64,000 bases of DNA from Funneliformis mosseae (lineage: Eukaryota; Glomeromycota; Glomeromycetes; Glomerales; Glomeraceae). The stretch spans positions 1 through 64,000 of the forward strand of contig CAJVPP010000011.1 of NCBI GenBank assembly GCA_910592005.1, in the 5' to 3' direction. The position numbers and the translations under genes are program-made. The notes beneath the pieces are model-generated. The model searched no databases and was not told where the DNA came from. It worked only from the letters and a program-made list of their open reading frames with translations. Shown piece by piece: positions 22,772-33,537 of the stretch (position 1 is the stretch's first letter; each line of letters opens with the position of its first letter).

Positions 22772-25700
22772 TCATAATTGCCATTGATAATCTGATTCTG
22801 TTGCAGGAAATGTTAAATGATTTGTTGTATTGTTGGCATAAATAGATGTAGAAGTGGATGTTTGTAAAGTCTGCGGTGGCCGATTCCTTCCTCCTGTCGT
22901 TGTTGAAATTGGCGATGGAGCAATAGGGATGTAATGTCTTGAATTGGTTGAGGTTGATACAGTAGATGTATTATTATTAATGGAAAGTAAATGATGCTGT
23001 ATTGGTGATGTATTCGGTGGCGATGTTGTCCTTGACATTGCTTGCTGTTGACTATATGAATAATAATGACTATGTTGAAATGATGGTAAAAGAGGAGGAG
23101 TAGGGAAAGAAGAAGGCTGAACGATGGTAGAGCTCGGATCTACTACCACTATAGGTAAAGAGTTCGGTGACGTTGGTTGAATACTTGCGAGACTTGAAAT
23201 CTCCAATAACCCTTGAATACTTGGTAAATGTATTCCAGAACTTTGAGAAGTATTAACGGTCTTGTTATCATTAGGAGATGTAGGTGAGCGAATAGTTGCA
23301 TTCAATTCTTCGGGCCCATTACGAAAGGGTAGAAATTCATTAGTTGAATTATTTTGATATTGATAATTAATTTGTGAATATTGAATTCCATTAGGCCCTG
23401 TGGGATTATTATTAGAAATTGCTATATTTGATGGTGGTGAATTTGGCATAGGTGAGGAAGGAGGATAAGTTGAAGATTTTGATAGGAGCGGTGATATTTG
23501 TAGGCCTTTTGATTGAAGGGAAGACGAAGTTCCATTTACTTGAACATGATTGGAACCAAATATCGATTTAGAATCCCCGGACTCAGATTCAATATAATAT
23601 ACATTAGGGAGACTTGATTCTGAAGGTTTAAGTCTTTTTGAAATTGGGTTAAGCTGAGATGAATCCAGACTGGGCTTTCTCAAAAGTGATTTTGATGGCT
23701 TTCCTTCAGATTTTCCGACGCTGATTTCCGAATCAGATTCAATTACAACCACATCATGATCCGGTTCAACATTCTCTTTCACTTTATTATTTTTCAATTT
23801 AGTGTTATTTGGTTGAGGCAGTATAGAAGATTCTTTTTTAAATGTCGACATGATTTTCTGTTCCAAATGGTTGGAAATGGAAGAGGTCAATACTTCAGAA
23901 CTTTCAATAACAGATTTATTATGAACCGACGTTTTCTGTGATTGTTCCAACTTTGACAATGCAGAGTTATTAAATGTAGAACCCTCATCCACAGTTTTCC
24001 CATCATTTTGTGATTTTGAATTAAGCCATAGAACTACATCATCTCCATTCTCCAATTTTCTCATTTCCTTTTCGCGTTTATCCATACGTTGGGTGACCAA
24101 CTGAATTAACGAAAAAAAGGAGAAAAAAAAAAAGTTAATTATTTATTTATAATTTTCAAAGAGAAACGTATATTCGACAACACCTTTTCAATTAATTTAT
24201 CAAGTTTCCGTCGTTTTGAAAGCTTTTCGTTGTCGTTGGTATCTGTATTTTTCTGTAAAATCGCCAGAGTATCATTAACGCGCTTTGATATTAATGATTT
24301 AATATGAAGTTTGGCCAAGGCAAGCGTCCTAAAATCTTGATCTATTGATCTATCAAACTGCAATACAAACATTAGATGTAAATAAAATATAAATAATTCC
24401 TCTTCTTTTTTGATTCCTCAAAAAAAAAAAAAAAAAAAATGTCTAACCTGTAGGACACTTTTCCTTAGGAAATTCATTAAAAAAGATTCATACTGTGAAT
24501 CAACGAATATTCGTTGACCATTCCTATTCTCACACTCTAAAACTTGTCCGGCATAAGTCTGTCTTGTTTCTCGAAGAATTGTCTGTTTCCAAATTAAAAT
24601 AGTTTATTTGGGGGATCTCATCATTTTAATAAATTTCAAAATCATTCAAGACTACAAAAGGTAACGTTATCATACCATCAATGCGCAGCTTAATTGTTGC
24701 ATAACATTCGGACAAATATACATTTGACGATTTACATTAAAGGAAACCTTGTTCGCCTTCAAATTCGCTTTTCCTTTGCCCTTCCATATTTTACCAGTTT
24801 TCGTTCTATTAACTAATGGTACCGAATTATTAATATCACCATTCATACTAGACGATTCAAAAGTTCTAAAAACGCTTATTGAATTGACTAGTCCGTTTAT
24901 GCCTATCCCCTTTGAACCGATTGAAGGGCAAGATGTGGTTGATATGTTTATAATAAATCCTGCACTATTTGGGAACTATAATCAAAGATAATTACAAAAA
25001 TGGAAAAACCAAAAAAAAAAAAAAAATAAATTTAAAGAATTTTCTTAATTATCTCACCTCAGACTGTATCGCTGTATTCTTTATGATATCAGATTGAGTA
25101 GGAATTGAATTTGAATTTGATTGAAAATTGCTTATTTTTTTTTAAAAAACAAAAAAAATATATATATATATATATACGTTAAACAAATGGCCAAAAAAAG
25201 ATCGAATTCCAATAAAGATGGAGCAAATGCGGATTTATTCATAAACGTGTAATCACACAATTAAATATTATGAAGTACCTTCGATACCACCCAACAAATT
25301 CTAAATTATTATCGGTAAAAATTTTAATGGCGTTTTCACGTGAGTTAATCATTTCTTGCACTTCATCAGTCAATAATGAAGTGACAATTCTACAAAATTT
25401 TTTTTTGATTCAAATTTGTCGTTAGAATTTGCTGCGCCCCATAAGATTGGTGTTACTAAGCCTCGGGATAATCGTCAAAATTTACCTCTCTGATGCTACA
25501 AATTGACTAACACGACAAACAATAGTGTTTTCAGAACGATCTACATCACATGAACCACCCAAGTAGCCCAACACTTCATGTTTAACGTCAGCATAGGCGC
25601 AGTCCAACAATGCTGAAATTACAGATTCGTCAATAGACAAACGAAAATTACTACATTATGACAAGGAAAGAAAAATGTTTTTTAATATTTTGAGGGAAAT

Positions 25701-26082
25701 ATATACATTCTCGCCATCTGGGAAGGGGGACCTTAAAGAAAATCCCTTGACACAATAAATACGGAGTCTACACTAGATTTCTTCTGACCACTCACAATGT
25801 AATTGGGAAGTGACTTGCTTACCCAACTGGGTCGTCAACTTTTGAAGTAGCATTTTTGGTTTGTCGGGAATTGCTTCGACTGGGATTTGAGACCATTCCC
25901 ACCGTACGATCTGTAGCTGAGGATAATCGTCGCGAATTTGTTGATTCAACAATTGTTTTGTTCTGTTGTTGAGGGCTATTTATGGGTTCTGGACTAGTCA
26001 CATTACCGTTAAACATTTGTTTGCCATTGACTATAAGGTTGTTTGCATGTGACGTGCCGACACTGTCAGTTTTTTGGGGCAT
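22772..26082 (-). CDS. MPN-domain protein with degenerate JAMM motif and long disordered tail
   Basis: An N-terminal Ser/Thr/Asn-rich exon (25823-26082) leads into an MPN domain: LLDCAYADVKHEVLGYLGGS carries the conserved Glu of MPN+ domains, and LEFVGWYRSNF stands where active JAMM enzymes read GWYHSHP. The two zinc-binding His are Arg and Asn, while a downstream PTQSD keeps the Asp. The best resemblance is to the MPND/MYSM1/BRCC36 group; I infer a non-catalytic scaffold. C-terminal to MPN come a conserved helical part (QLSCALM, then TILRETRQTYAG; FDRSIDQDFRTLALAKLHIK), a Lys/Arg cluster, and about 440 residues rich in Ser, Asn, Pro and Gln ending in YQWQL. Exons 25823-26082, 25707-25717 (11 nt), 25486-25612, 25279-25389 and 25058-25130 all join in frame; later ones are approximate. 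Confidence 0.75.
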
Positions 26083-27200
26083 CTTCAGACGATCTATAAA
26101 GGAAAAGTAACTAGATTGTTCGAAAAGTATAAGTGAGAAATATTTTAAAACCTAAACAAAGTTGTTTTTTGTTATTGTAATCCCGAAGGTAGACCCAGAT
26201 TGTTTGAAATGATGAGACTTGACCCTCGATGATTAACTGGTTTATGTTGGTTTTTTTTATGAGTAATCTGCGATTCGAAGAAATTGGATTTCGGTGAGAA
26301 TGGAGATCTTACAAATGATCGTGAGTTTAGTTTGCAAGATCGTTCGAAAACGCAAGTGAGTTTTTCCTGTTTACTACAAAGAAAAGTTCGATGGTACACA
26401 CTAAAAACACTACAAACTGGCATATCAGTTTTTTTAGTGTTTTTTATGAGGCTCTGAGATTTTTTTTTTTTTTTTTTTTGTCGTTTGGGGCGCCGTTTAG
26501 GTATGATTTGATTCTAGGGTTACCGTGTTAAAAACTGTCTAACCAGGGTCGTGCACCATATGGCCAATCAAAATTGTTAATAATATTGAAATTCCGTTCA
26601 TATTGATCCACATGCATACTTTGTAAAACTGAGGGAAAAACTTACTGATTATGTTTGATAATAACATAATTTATTACTTTTTGTTTGATAGGTAATTATT
26701 TACATCAAAAAAATAAAAAATAAAATATTATTAAAAAAAATGTGGAATTTTTGATATTTGAATAATATATATATATATTTTTTTTTTTTTTTACAAACCT
26801 CCTTTTCCCTTGTTAAAAACTATAAATATGTGGAAAATCATATACGTAATAAATAATCGAAAATGATTTACATTCATTATTTTAAAAAAGAGAACTAAAC
26901 TCCCTTTACGATCTGACTGATCTGTTGATAATAATAATACAATTAACTTTTTTTTTGGTTTTTTTTTTTTTAAGGTTGCTTTCTAACGTTATTGTTTTTC
27001 TTTTCTGTCAAGTAAATGGAAAAGGAGACAGTAAACATATGCCAATCCAATATGAAAAAAAAAAACAAATATATATATACACAACGCACATATAATGAAT
27101 AAAAAAAAAAAAAAAGGAAATACATTGTCCCATTTAATTTTGGGTAATGATAAGATATTGTTCTTTGAAAGAATCTTCCTCATTTTGATAATGCTTGAAT
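26083..27200. other. Intergenic, probable promoter of the MPN gene and 3' UTR of the Stm1-type gene
   Basis: The region just upstream of the MPN start has AG-ending pyrimidine tracts (for example before 26096), so a 5' UTR intron is possible. A minus-strand open frame at 26172-26423 shows no family. From 26690 to 27120 the DNA is A/T homopolymer with (TA) runs. Nothing else is recognised. Confidence 0.5.
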
Positions 27201-28826
27201 TTAAGCAGTACCAAGACTTGGAAAAGCTCTTTGATCATCAATGTTGACGAATCCACTACGCCCGCCACCGCGACGACGGTTATCACGATTGTCATTATCA
27301 TAATCGCGATGACTGCTACGTCCATCGCGGTCACCTCCACGACCACCACCGCGACCACGACCACCGCGACCACCACGTCCGCGTTGAAATCCACCTCCAG
27401 GTCTTTCAGTAAAAGTTGGCTCAATTTCCAAATAATTTTTAGCTTTAGATTTCTTACTCTTGAGACGATAAGATTGCTCCTAAATGAATTGAATTATTTC
27501 ATCAACGATTAGATAAAATCAACATCTTTAAAGACAAATTTCAATATATTATTTTACTAACTTTTCCGGTAAAAAGGAAATCTTCTTCGTCTTCTTTTTC
27601 AAGGGGAATAGCATCTTTCCACTGAGAATCATCGGTTCCCTCATTGGGTTTTCTAGCTTCGGGAAGTGAAATATCTAAAGATTTTAAGGCCTTTTCGGCA
27701 AGGTATTCATCAAAAGTCTTTACGACTTCCTCGGGCTCATGAACTGGAGTAGATTCAACGGCGGCAGTATTCTCTCCTTGATCAATCGTAACTTCCTCGA
27801 TTTCAGGTTGTTGTACCCAAGCATTAGAATCATTTCCAGTTTTATCGGCATCCCAGCCAGTTTTTTCTTCGGTTTTATCTTCTCCCCAACCACCACCAGC
27901 ATTGGCATCAGCATCAGATGTCGCATTCCAACCAGAAGACTCGGTAGTTTCGGTCGTCTCTTTCCAAGTTGATGTTTCGGTCGTATTGGTATTATCCCAA
28001 CTAGAAGTTTCGGTTGTAGTAGCATTTTCCCACGCAGGAGTTTCATTTGTCTCATAAGAGGTGGCAGCATCCCCCCACGCTTGGGTTTCTTTCTTTTCAC
28101 TATCACTGTTAAATAGAAGATAAATGAATTTTATCAAATAATCGTAATGGGTACAATATATTAATTAATACTTACTATCTGCCCGTTCCACTATGCCTAT
28201 CATGTTCACGTCCACCACGTCGACCTCCGCGGCCTCCACGATTTCGATCGTTTGGACGAGCACCACGTGAATTCCTTGTAGGATAATCACCGCCTGCACC
28301 ACCACCGCCTTCTTCACGACGACCGGAGAGACGAGGGCCTACATTTCTATCACGGGGAGCTGCACAACACAATAAATAAATTAGTCATTTCTAAATGAAA
28401 AGTATAAAAAAGGGGTGGTAGTTTAAAGAATTCTCATTGAAAACATTTCAAAAAAATTGTTTTGAAACGTTGTTAACAAAAAAATGATCGCAAGATTTTC
28501 GAGAGATCGCGACACAACGGTTTTAAAAATGCTGCGTTTATGTATTTATTTATTTATTTATTTATTTACAGATTATATTTACATGATAACAAATACATAC
28601 CAGATCTCGTATCCTCATTTCTGCTTGAGGTAGAAGGTTTAAAACCACCTCTTTGAGGATAATCGTGACGAATTCTAGCCTCTTTAGGACTTGCACGAGA
28701 CCTATCAACCTTTTTAACGATTAGTGTTTCTTTTGCTGGAGCTGGCTCTTGCTGTTTAACAGCGGACTCAGCCTCTTCACTTTCACCTAATAGGTCGAAT
28801 GGATTTCGACTTGCTACACTCGCCAT
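27201..28826 (-). CDS. STM1: Stm1/SERBP1-type ribosome-binding RGG protein
   Basis: Four exons (28601-28826, 28176-28359, 27562-28105, 27201-27479) encode 410 residues, all junctions in frame. The N terminus MASVASRNPFDLLGE is the Stm1/SERBP1 signature. An RGG/GGRGG box follows in exon 2, then an acidic Trp/Thr-rich repeat stretch in exon 3 (repeats of the ETSSWDNTN type), then KTFDEYLAEKALKSLDISLP, the HABP4/PAI-RBP1 core, then a second long RGG box and the terminal FPSLGTA. Family members occupy the mRNA channel of idle 80S ribosomes and bind mRNA or G-quadruplexes; that role is from the family. The Trp/Thr acidic expansion (about residues 140-250) is unusual in length. The gene diverges from RPN8 with 622 bases between starts. 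Confidence 0.9.
28543..28568. repeat. (TTTA)n microsatellite in STM1 intron 1
   Basis: Six tandem TTTA units lie inside the first intron of the Stm1-type gene, close to the 5' splice site at 28600. Confidence 0.85.
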
Positions 28827-29448
28827 TATTAGGAAACGTTTTGATGGATGGATAAAGACAATCCGTTATAATTGTCGCGCCTTTATTTTTTTTCCTAAAA
28901 AAAAAAAAAAAAAAAAAATACACCATATATGGGTTTATAATTTCTAATTTATACTTGATTAAATCGATTCCCAAAATTCTGACATGATCTTTGTCATGTG
29001 AATAGAATCTATAAAAATGTGATAACGATCATTTTCAATTACCCAAAAGATTTTGTTTTTAACAAATTTTTTTCTAAACGAATTAAAAAAAATAAAAATT
29101 GTAGAGAAACCGATTATTATTTTAATCGTTTCTTTTTAATACTTTTTTGTTTGAAAAATTGTGATAATGATAATAATATAATAATAATATTAATAATAAA
29201 AACAAAAAAAATGGATTAATGCTTAACCAACATCTTTAATGCAAACGTCACCGGGTACGTCAGCAGTTTCATGATTTTCGGTAACATAAATTTCGAGTTC
29301 AAAAAATTTTTTTTTTTTCTACTTTTTTATCGCGACTATTTTCATAGTTCGCGTTTTTTTTTATCCTTTCCTCCTTCACGAATTAAAAAAAAATATATTT
29401 TTTTTTTTTATTTTTTTTTATTCAAGTATTTAAAAGTAGTTTAAAATC
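28827..29448. promoter_or_regulatory. Bidirectional promoter STM1/RPN8 with E-box-like palindrome
   Basis: The two start codons face away from each other across 622 bases. The palindromic word GTCATGTGA at 28993-29001 is of the CANNTG class bound by bHLH proteins; related words occur in the other short divergent promoters of this window. Poly-T tracts near 29310-29420 precede the RPN8 start. Function is inferred from position only. Confidence 0.4.
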
Positions 29449-30740
29449 ATGTTACCTACCACGAACCCTATAACGATCTCGCAGAATACCGCTGTAATTG
29501 TTCATCCTTTGGTACTATTATCTGTGGTAGATCATTATAATCGTGTAGCTGAAAGTACTAAAAAGCGTGTTGTTGGAGTTCTTTTAGGACAAAACAATGG
29601 CAAAACCGTTAATGTGGCAAACAGTTTTGCTGGTATATATTTAAGAACCTATTCCTTTTTTTTGTACTTTTTTTTTTTAAAAAAAAATAGGTCGTCTAAA
29701 ATTAAAACTTTTTGAATTGGATAATAATAATAATTGTTATAGTGCCCTTTGAGGAAGATGAAAAAGATCCATCTGTATGGTTTTTGGATCATAATTATGT
29801 TGAAGCCATGAATGACATGTTTAAGAAAGTCAATGGTAAGGAGGTTGGTCACGATTTGTCTTCATTCCATCATTCATTTTCGTAAACACTGAAAAAAACT
29901 ATTTAAATTAATAGCCAGGGAGAAGATGATTGGATGGTACCATAGTGGTCCTAAACTTCGTGCATCAGATCTTGAAATTAATGAATTATTCAAAAGATAT
30001 ACACCCAATCCAGTTCTAGTTATCGTAGATGTAAAACCAAAAGATATAGGCATACCAACGGATGCTTACTTTGCCATCGAAGAAATCAAAGACGTTAGTG
30101 ATCTTTTTAAATATTAGCCTTTTTTTAAATATATTTATATATATGTATGTATGTATGTAAGTACATGTATGATATTTATTTATATTAAAATGTTTCTGCT
30201 AATTTTTGATATCAAAAGGATGGAACGGCGACCACTAAAACGTTTATGCATGTTCCCTCACAAATTGAAGCGGAAGAAGCCGAAGAGATAGGAGTTGAAC
30301 ATCTTTTACGTGACATCAAAGATAATGCAGTTGGCACCTTATCGACCCGAGTTACAGATCAATTAAATTCTTTAAAGGGTTTACAGTCACGCCTCGAGGA
30401 AATTCGTGAATATTTACAAAAAGTTGTTAATCATCAATTACCAATTAATCATCAAATAATCTATAACCTTCAAGATATTTTTAATTTACTGCCAAATCTT
30501 AATGTTAGCGATACTGTTAAATCATTTTCTGTAAAGACAAATGATCAATTATTGGTGATTTATTTGTCTTCTTTAATTCGTGCTGTTATTGCGCTTCACA
30601 ATTTAATTAATAACAAAATTGAAAATCTCAAAGGTGAAAGTGTTCAACAAATTGAAGAAGAAAAAAAGGAAGAAAGTAAAACTAAAGAAAAAGATGTAAA
30701 AGATAAAGAGGGAGGTGAAACAAAGGAAGGGAAAAAATGA
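29449..30740 (+). CDS. RPN8: 26S proteasome regulatory subunit Rpn8 (PSMD7)
   Basis: Rpn8 is the non-catalytic MPN partner of the deubiquitinase Rpn11 in the proteasome lid. Exons 29449-29632, 29743-29835, 29915-30093 and 30219-30740 give 325 residues in frame, close to the usual length. The N-terminal MPN domain shows [46 protein letters not shown] and [19 protein letters not shown]; the last lacks the full JAMM metal site, as expected for Rpn8. [26 protein letters not shown] and the [18 protein letters not shown] helix also fit the family. The C terminus is a Lys/Glu-rich tail of about 35 residues, common in this subunit. The poly-T rich leader ends right at the ATG. Confidence 0.96.
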
Positions 30741-30850
30741 AATATCTTTATTAGTTAAATTCATAGATGATATGATTTTTTTTGTACTATGCTTAGCAAT
30801 AAAAAGTGAAATATACATATTTGCAAATTCTTTTTGTCCATAAATTTCTC

Positions 30851-32099
30851 TTATTTATTTATAAGTTCAAAACTAGTTTCACCATCCTTGGTGGTAACCT
30901 GAACCATTTTTCCGTGAGGTGCGGGTACAGTTCCATTAGTATAATCAAATATACGCCTACACATATATATATTTTTTTTAAAAAAAAACATAAAAATTAA
31001 ACATAAATTAAAATGAGATGAATAAAATAGAATAATCAAATGGAGATAAATTTAAAGCTGGAAGGGGTATACTTACTGAGACAATAGATCTAAAGGTATC
31101 CACTGAGAGAAATCAGCATCTGGCATTCCTTTACGATTATCTGGAGTGTCAATCGTTCCCCTAATTAAGAATATTATCGAAATTTATCTCGAACATTTTT
31201 GGTAACGAACAAAGGATTTAACGGAACGAGACTTACGGTAAGATGGCAAAAGATTTTACGCTTTTTGGTAATCCGCTGCCTTTTGAGACTATACTATCGA
31301 ATAAATGGTGAACGGCGGCTTTTGCAACTCCATATCCAATATATCCTAAATTCATAAATAAATATTGTTAATATTTTTTTTTTAAAAATATATATATTTT
31401 ATATATATTATATAATTTCATTCAATACCTGGAGTAGGTTGCAAACCGGATACGCCAGTTAACATCAAGAGACCATCCCTAATAACATCGCAGGGGTATC
31501 ATCTCAAAATTGGGAATTTCCTTACCATTTACAAGTAATCAAATTATATTTACGTACTCTTTAAGGTTCACCGTACTCATTTTCGACGCGATCAAAGCGG
31601 AATTCAAAATTTTCTTCACCATCAAATCCACGGTTTCAAAGAAATCTAAATCAAAACGTTTTTAATTTTTTTTTTTTTTTAAAAAAAAAGAACGAACGTA
31701 GAATTACAATAAAAATTGCTATCAAAAAGGAAATCCCAATTATTTACCCCCTTTGGCTAAATTCCCCATGGAAAAACCACCAGCCACACACAAGATAGCG
31801 TCATACTTTTCTCCGCCATCAAGTATTGAATTGGAATCTTTCATAACTTTCTTCCCTTGTACTTCTAAAGAATCATCATTTGAAACTATAATATTATGAG
31901 TGGCTTCTTCAATTTGACGTGTTCCAACTGAAGTCACTTCCTAAACCGCATTATCACGCGCAATTTAAAAATAACACGCTTTGAAATGTGCAATTTCAAG
32001 TAATTTTTGATAGCTTACCCAATTATTCTTTCTGAATAATGTGATTAAACTTTTGCCTAAGTTACCAGAACCTCCAAAGACTACAACTCTAGAAGTCAT
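30851..32099 (-). CDS. QDPR: Dihydropteridine reductase (SDR family)
   Basis: This enzyme recycles quinonoid dihydrobiopterin to tetrahydrobiopterin using NADH. Exons at 32019-32099, 31748-31940, 31558-31645 and three further downstream read MTSRVVVFGGSGNLGKSLIT (nucleotide-binding GGSGNLG), YDAILCVAGGFSMGNLAKG, DFFETVDLMVKKILNSA, GLLMLTGVSGLQPTPGYIGY, then the catalytic Y-x3-K (YGVAK), KSFAILPGTIDTPDNRKGMP and DADFSQWIPLDLL. This follows animal QDPR nearly end to end. The stop at 30851 is about 110 bases from the RPN8 stop, so the two genes converge with overlapping or abutting 3' UTRs. A pterin cofactor route in the organism is implied, though no partner gene is in the window. Confidence 0.93.
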
Positions 32100-32447
32100 G
32101 TTTAATTTGAGAGGAAAAAAAAAATAAAAATAAAAATAAAAGAAAAGGTGATTTTTATTTATTTATCTTACAGTAATGTAATTTTTCATTGTTTCATGTG
32201 ATGACACCCGGCTCGGATCTGAAACCTCCTGAACTTATCGGAAAATTCATACTGCGCTTTACGATTTGAGGCGGCGATATTCGGTTGTGATTGCCTAAAA
32301 ACAAAAATAACTAGATATGCTTAAACATAATATGAAAATCTTTTAATATTCACACACTAAATCACATCAAAATTTTTAATTAGTTACTGTATTTCTTTTT
32401 TTATGATTCTTATTGTATTTTCACGAGTTAAAATCACCAGAATAGAA

Positions 32448-32490
<43 letters not shown>

Positions 32491-33505
32491 TATTGTAAAA
32501 GTAAAAATTTAATATAGATACAAAATTGTTTTGTTAAAAACGCCAAAATAAAGGAAAATGTACATTTATAAATTTTAAAAAAACAAAAAGAATTTCTTGC
32601 AAAGAAATTACTAAGGCTTTTTTTTGGTGAGATGTTTTCTATAACGAAAATAAATGAATATATATGTAATAACTTGATAATATCTTCAATTCTACTATGA
32701 TAATAAATAAGTATATATAAATTATAATATTATTATTATTTCTTGTACGTCTTATTTTATCTCGTTAGAGCTTCCCCTTTCGGTTTTTCAGCTTCCATAT
32801 TATATCTTGCATTAGTCATTTCTCCCTTGGGTTTCATTTTGTCGCGCCTTTTTTTTTTCTCTGTTACTCGACGCGTTCAATTTCTGCTGAATCACTAATT
32901 CATTGTCATTATATACAGTGAGCCAATCGCAGAAATGGTTGGTTAATATGCTAAGTGAAAAAAAGGTAGCAAAATTTAATGATAATCAAAATAAATTTCG
33001 ATTACAATTTAATTAGGAAAAAAAAAAAAAAAGAATCATCTACATTATGTAGCAAAAGCAAATAATAATTTTTTTTTTAAAAAAAAAAAAAAAAAAATCA
33101 ATAATATAATAATAATAATAATAATAATAATTGTAATAATAATAATAATAGTAATAAAAAAATGAGGAAACCTTTAAAAAAAATAAAACTGTACAAAGAA
33201 AAACTTGGATAATGAAAGGAAAAATATATATATATGTATAATTTCTTAATAAAGGGAGAAGAAAAAAAACAACCACATAATATAACCAAGAAAAATATAA
33301 CTAGCGAAAAATGAAAAACCAAATAAAGAAATTCTGCGGAGAAAAGTACAACCCACCCAAAATGTCCAAAAATGATTTTGCTAGCGGAAAAAAAGTGTAT
33401 AAAGGGAACAACCATATTGATTTATTATCCATCATAAATGATGAAAGTTAAACATTATCGAACTATCAAGAATTTTTCCTTCATCGAAGTTTGTTATAAA
33501 AGATT

Positions 33506-33536
<31 letters not shown>
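32100..33536. other. Intergenic; one exon-like island and homopolymer runs
   Basis: At 32205-32297 a non-repetitive stretch of more even base composition, just upstream of QDPR, reads on the minus strand as an open frame and is bounded by a TAG at its upstream edge; it may be an upstream exon of QDPR or part of an unrecognised gene. A TCATGTGAT word lies at 32194. The rest is 3' UTR or spacer, with a 30-base T run at about 32457 and a (TAA)n array at 33108-33165. Confidence 0.5.
33108..33165. repeat. (TAA)n imperfect microsatellite
   Basis: About eighteen TAA or near-TAA units between A runs. It creates spurious Tyr- or Leu-rich minus-strand open frames that should not be read as genes. Confidence 0.85.

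Positions 33537-33537
<1 letters not shown>

Noticed and set aside
27134..27512. Val/Ile- and Thr-rich frames overlapping the last STM1 exon
   Set aside because: They are other-frame shadows of the RGG-coding DNA.
33040..33415. Tyr/Leu/Phe-rich minus-strand frames
   Set aside because: Produced by the (TAA)n array and A runs in the bZIP 3' flank; no protein features.
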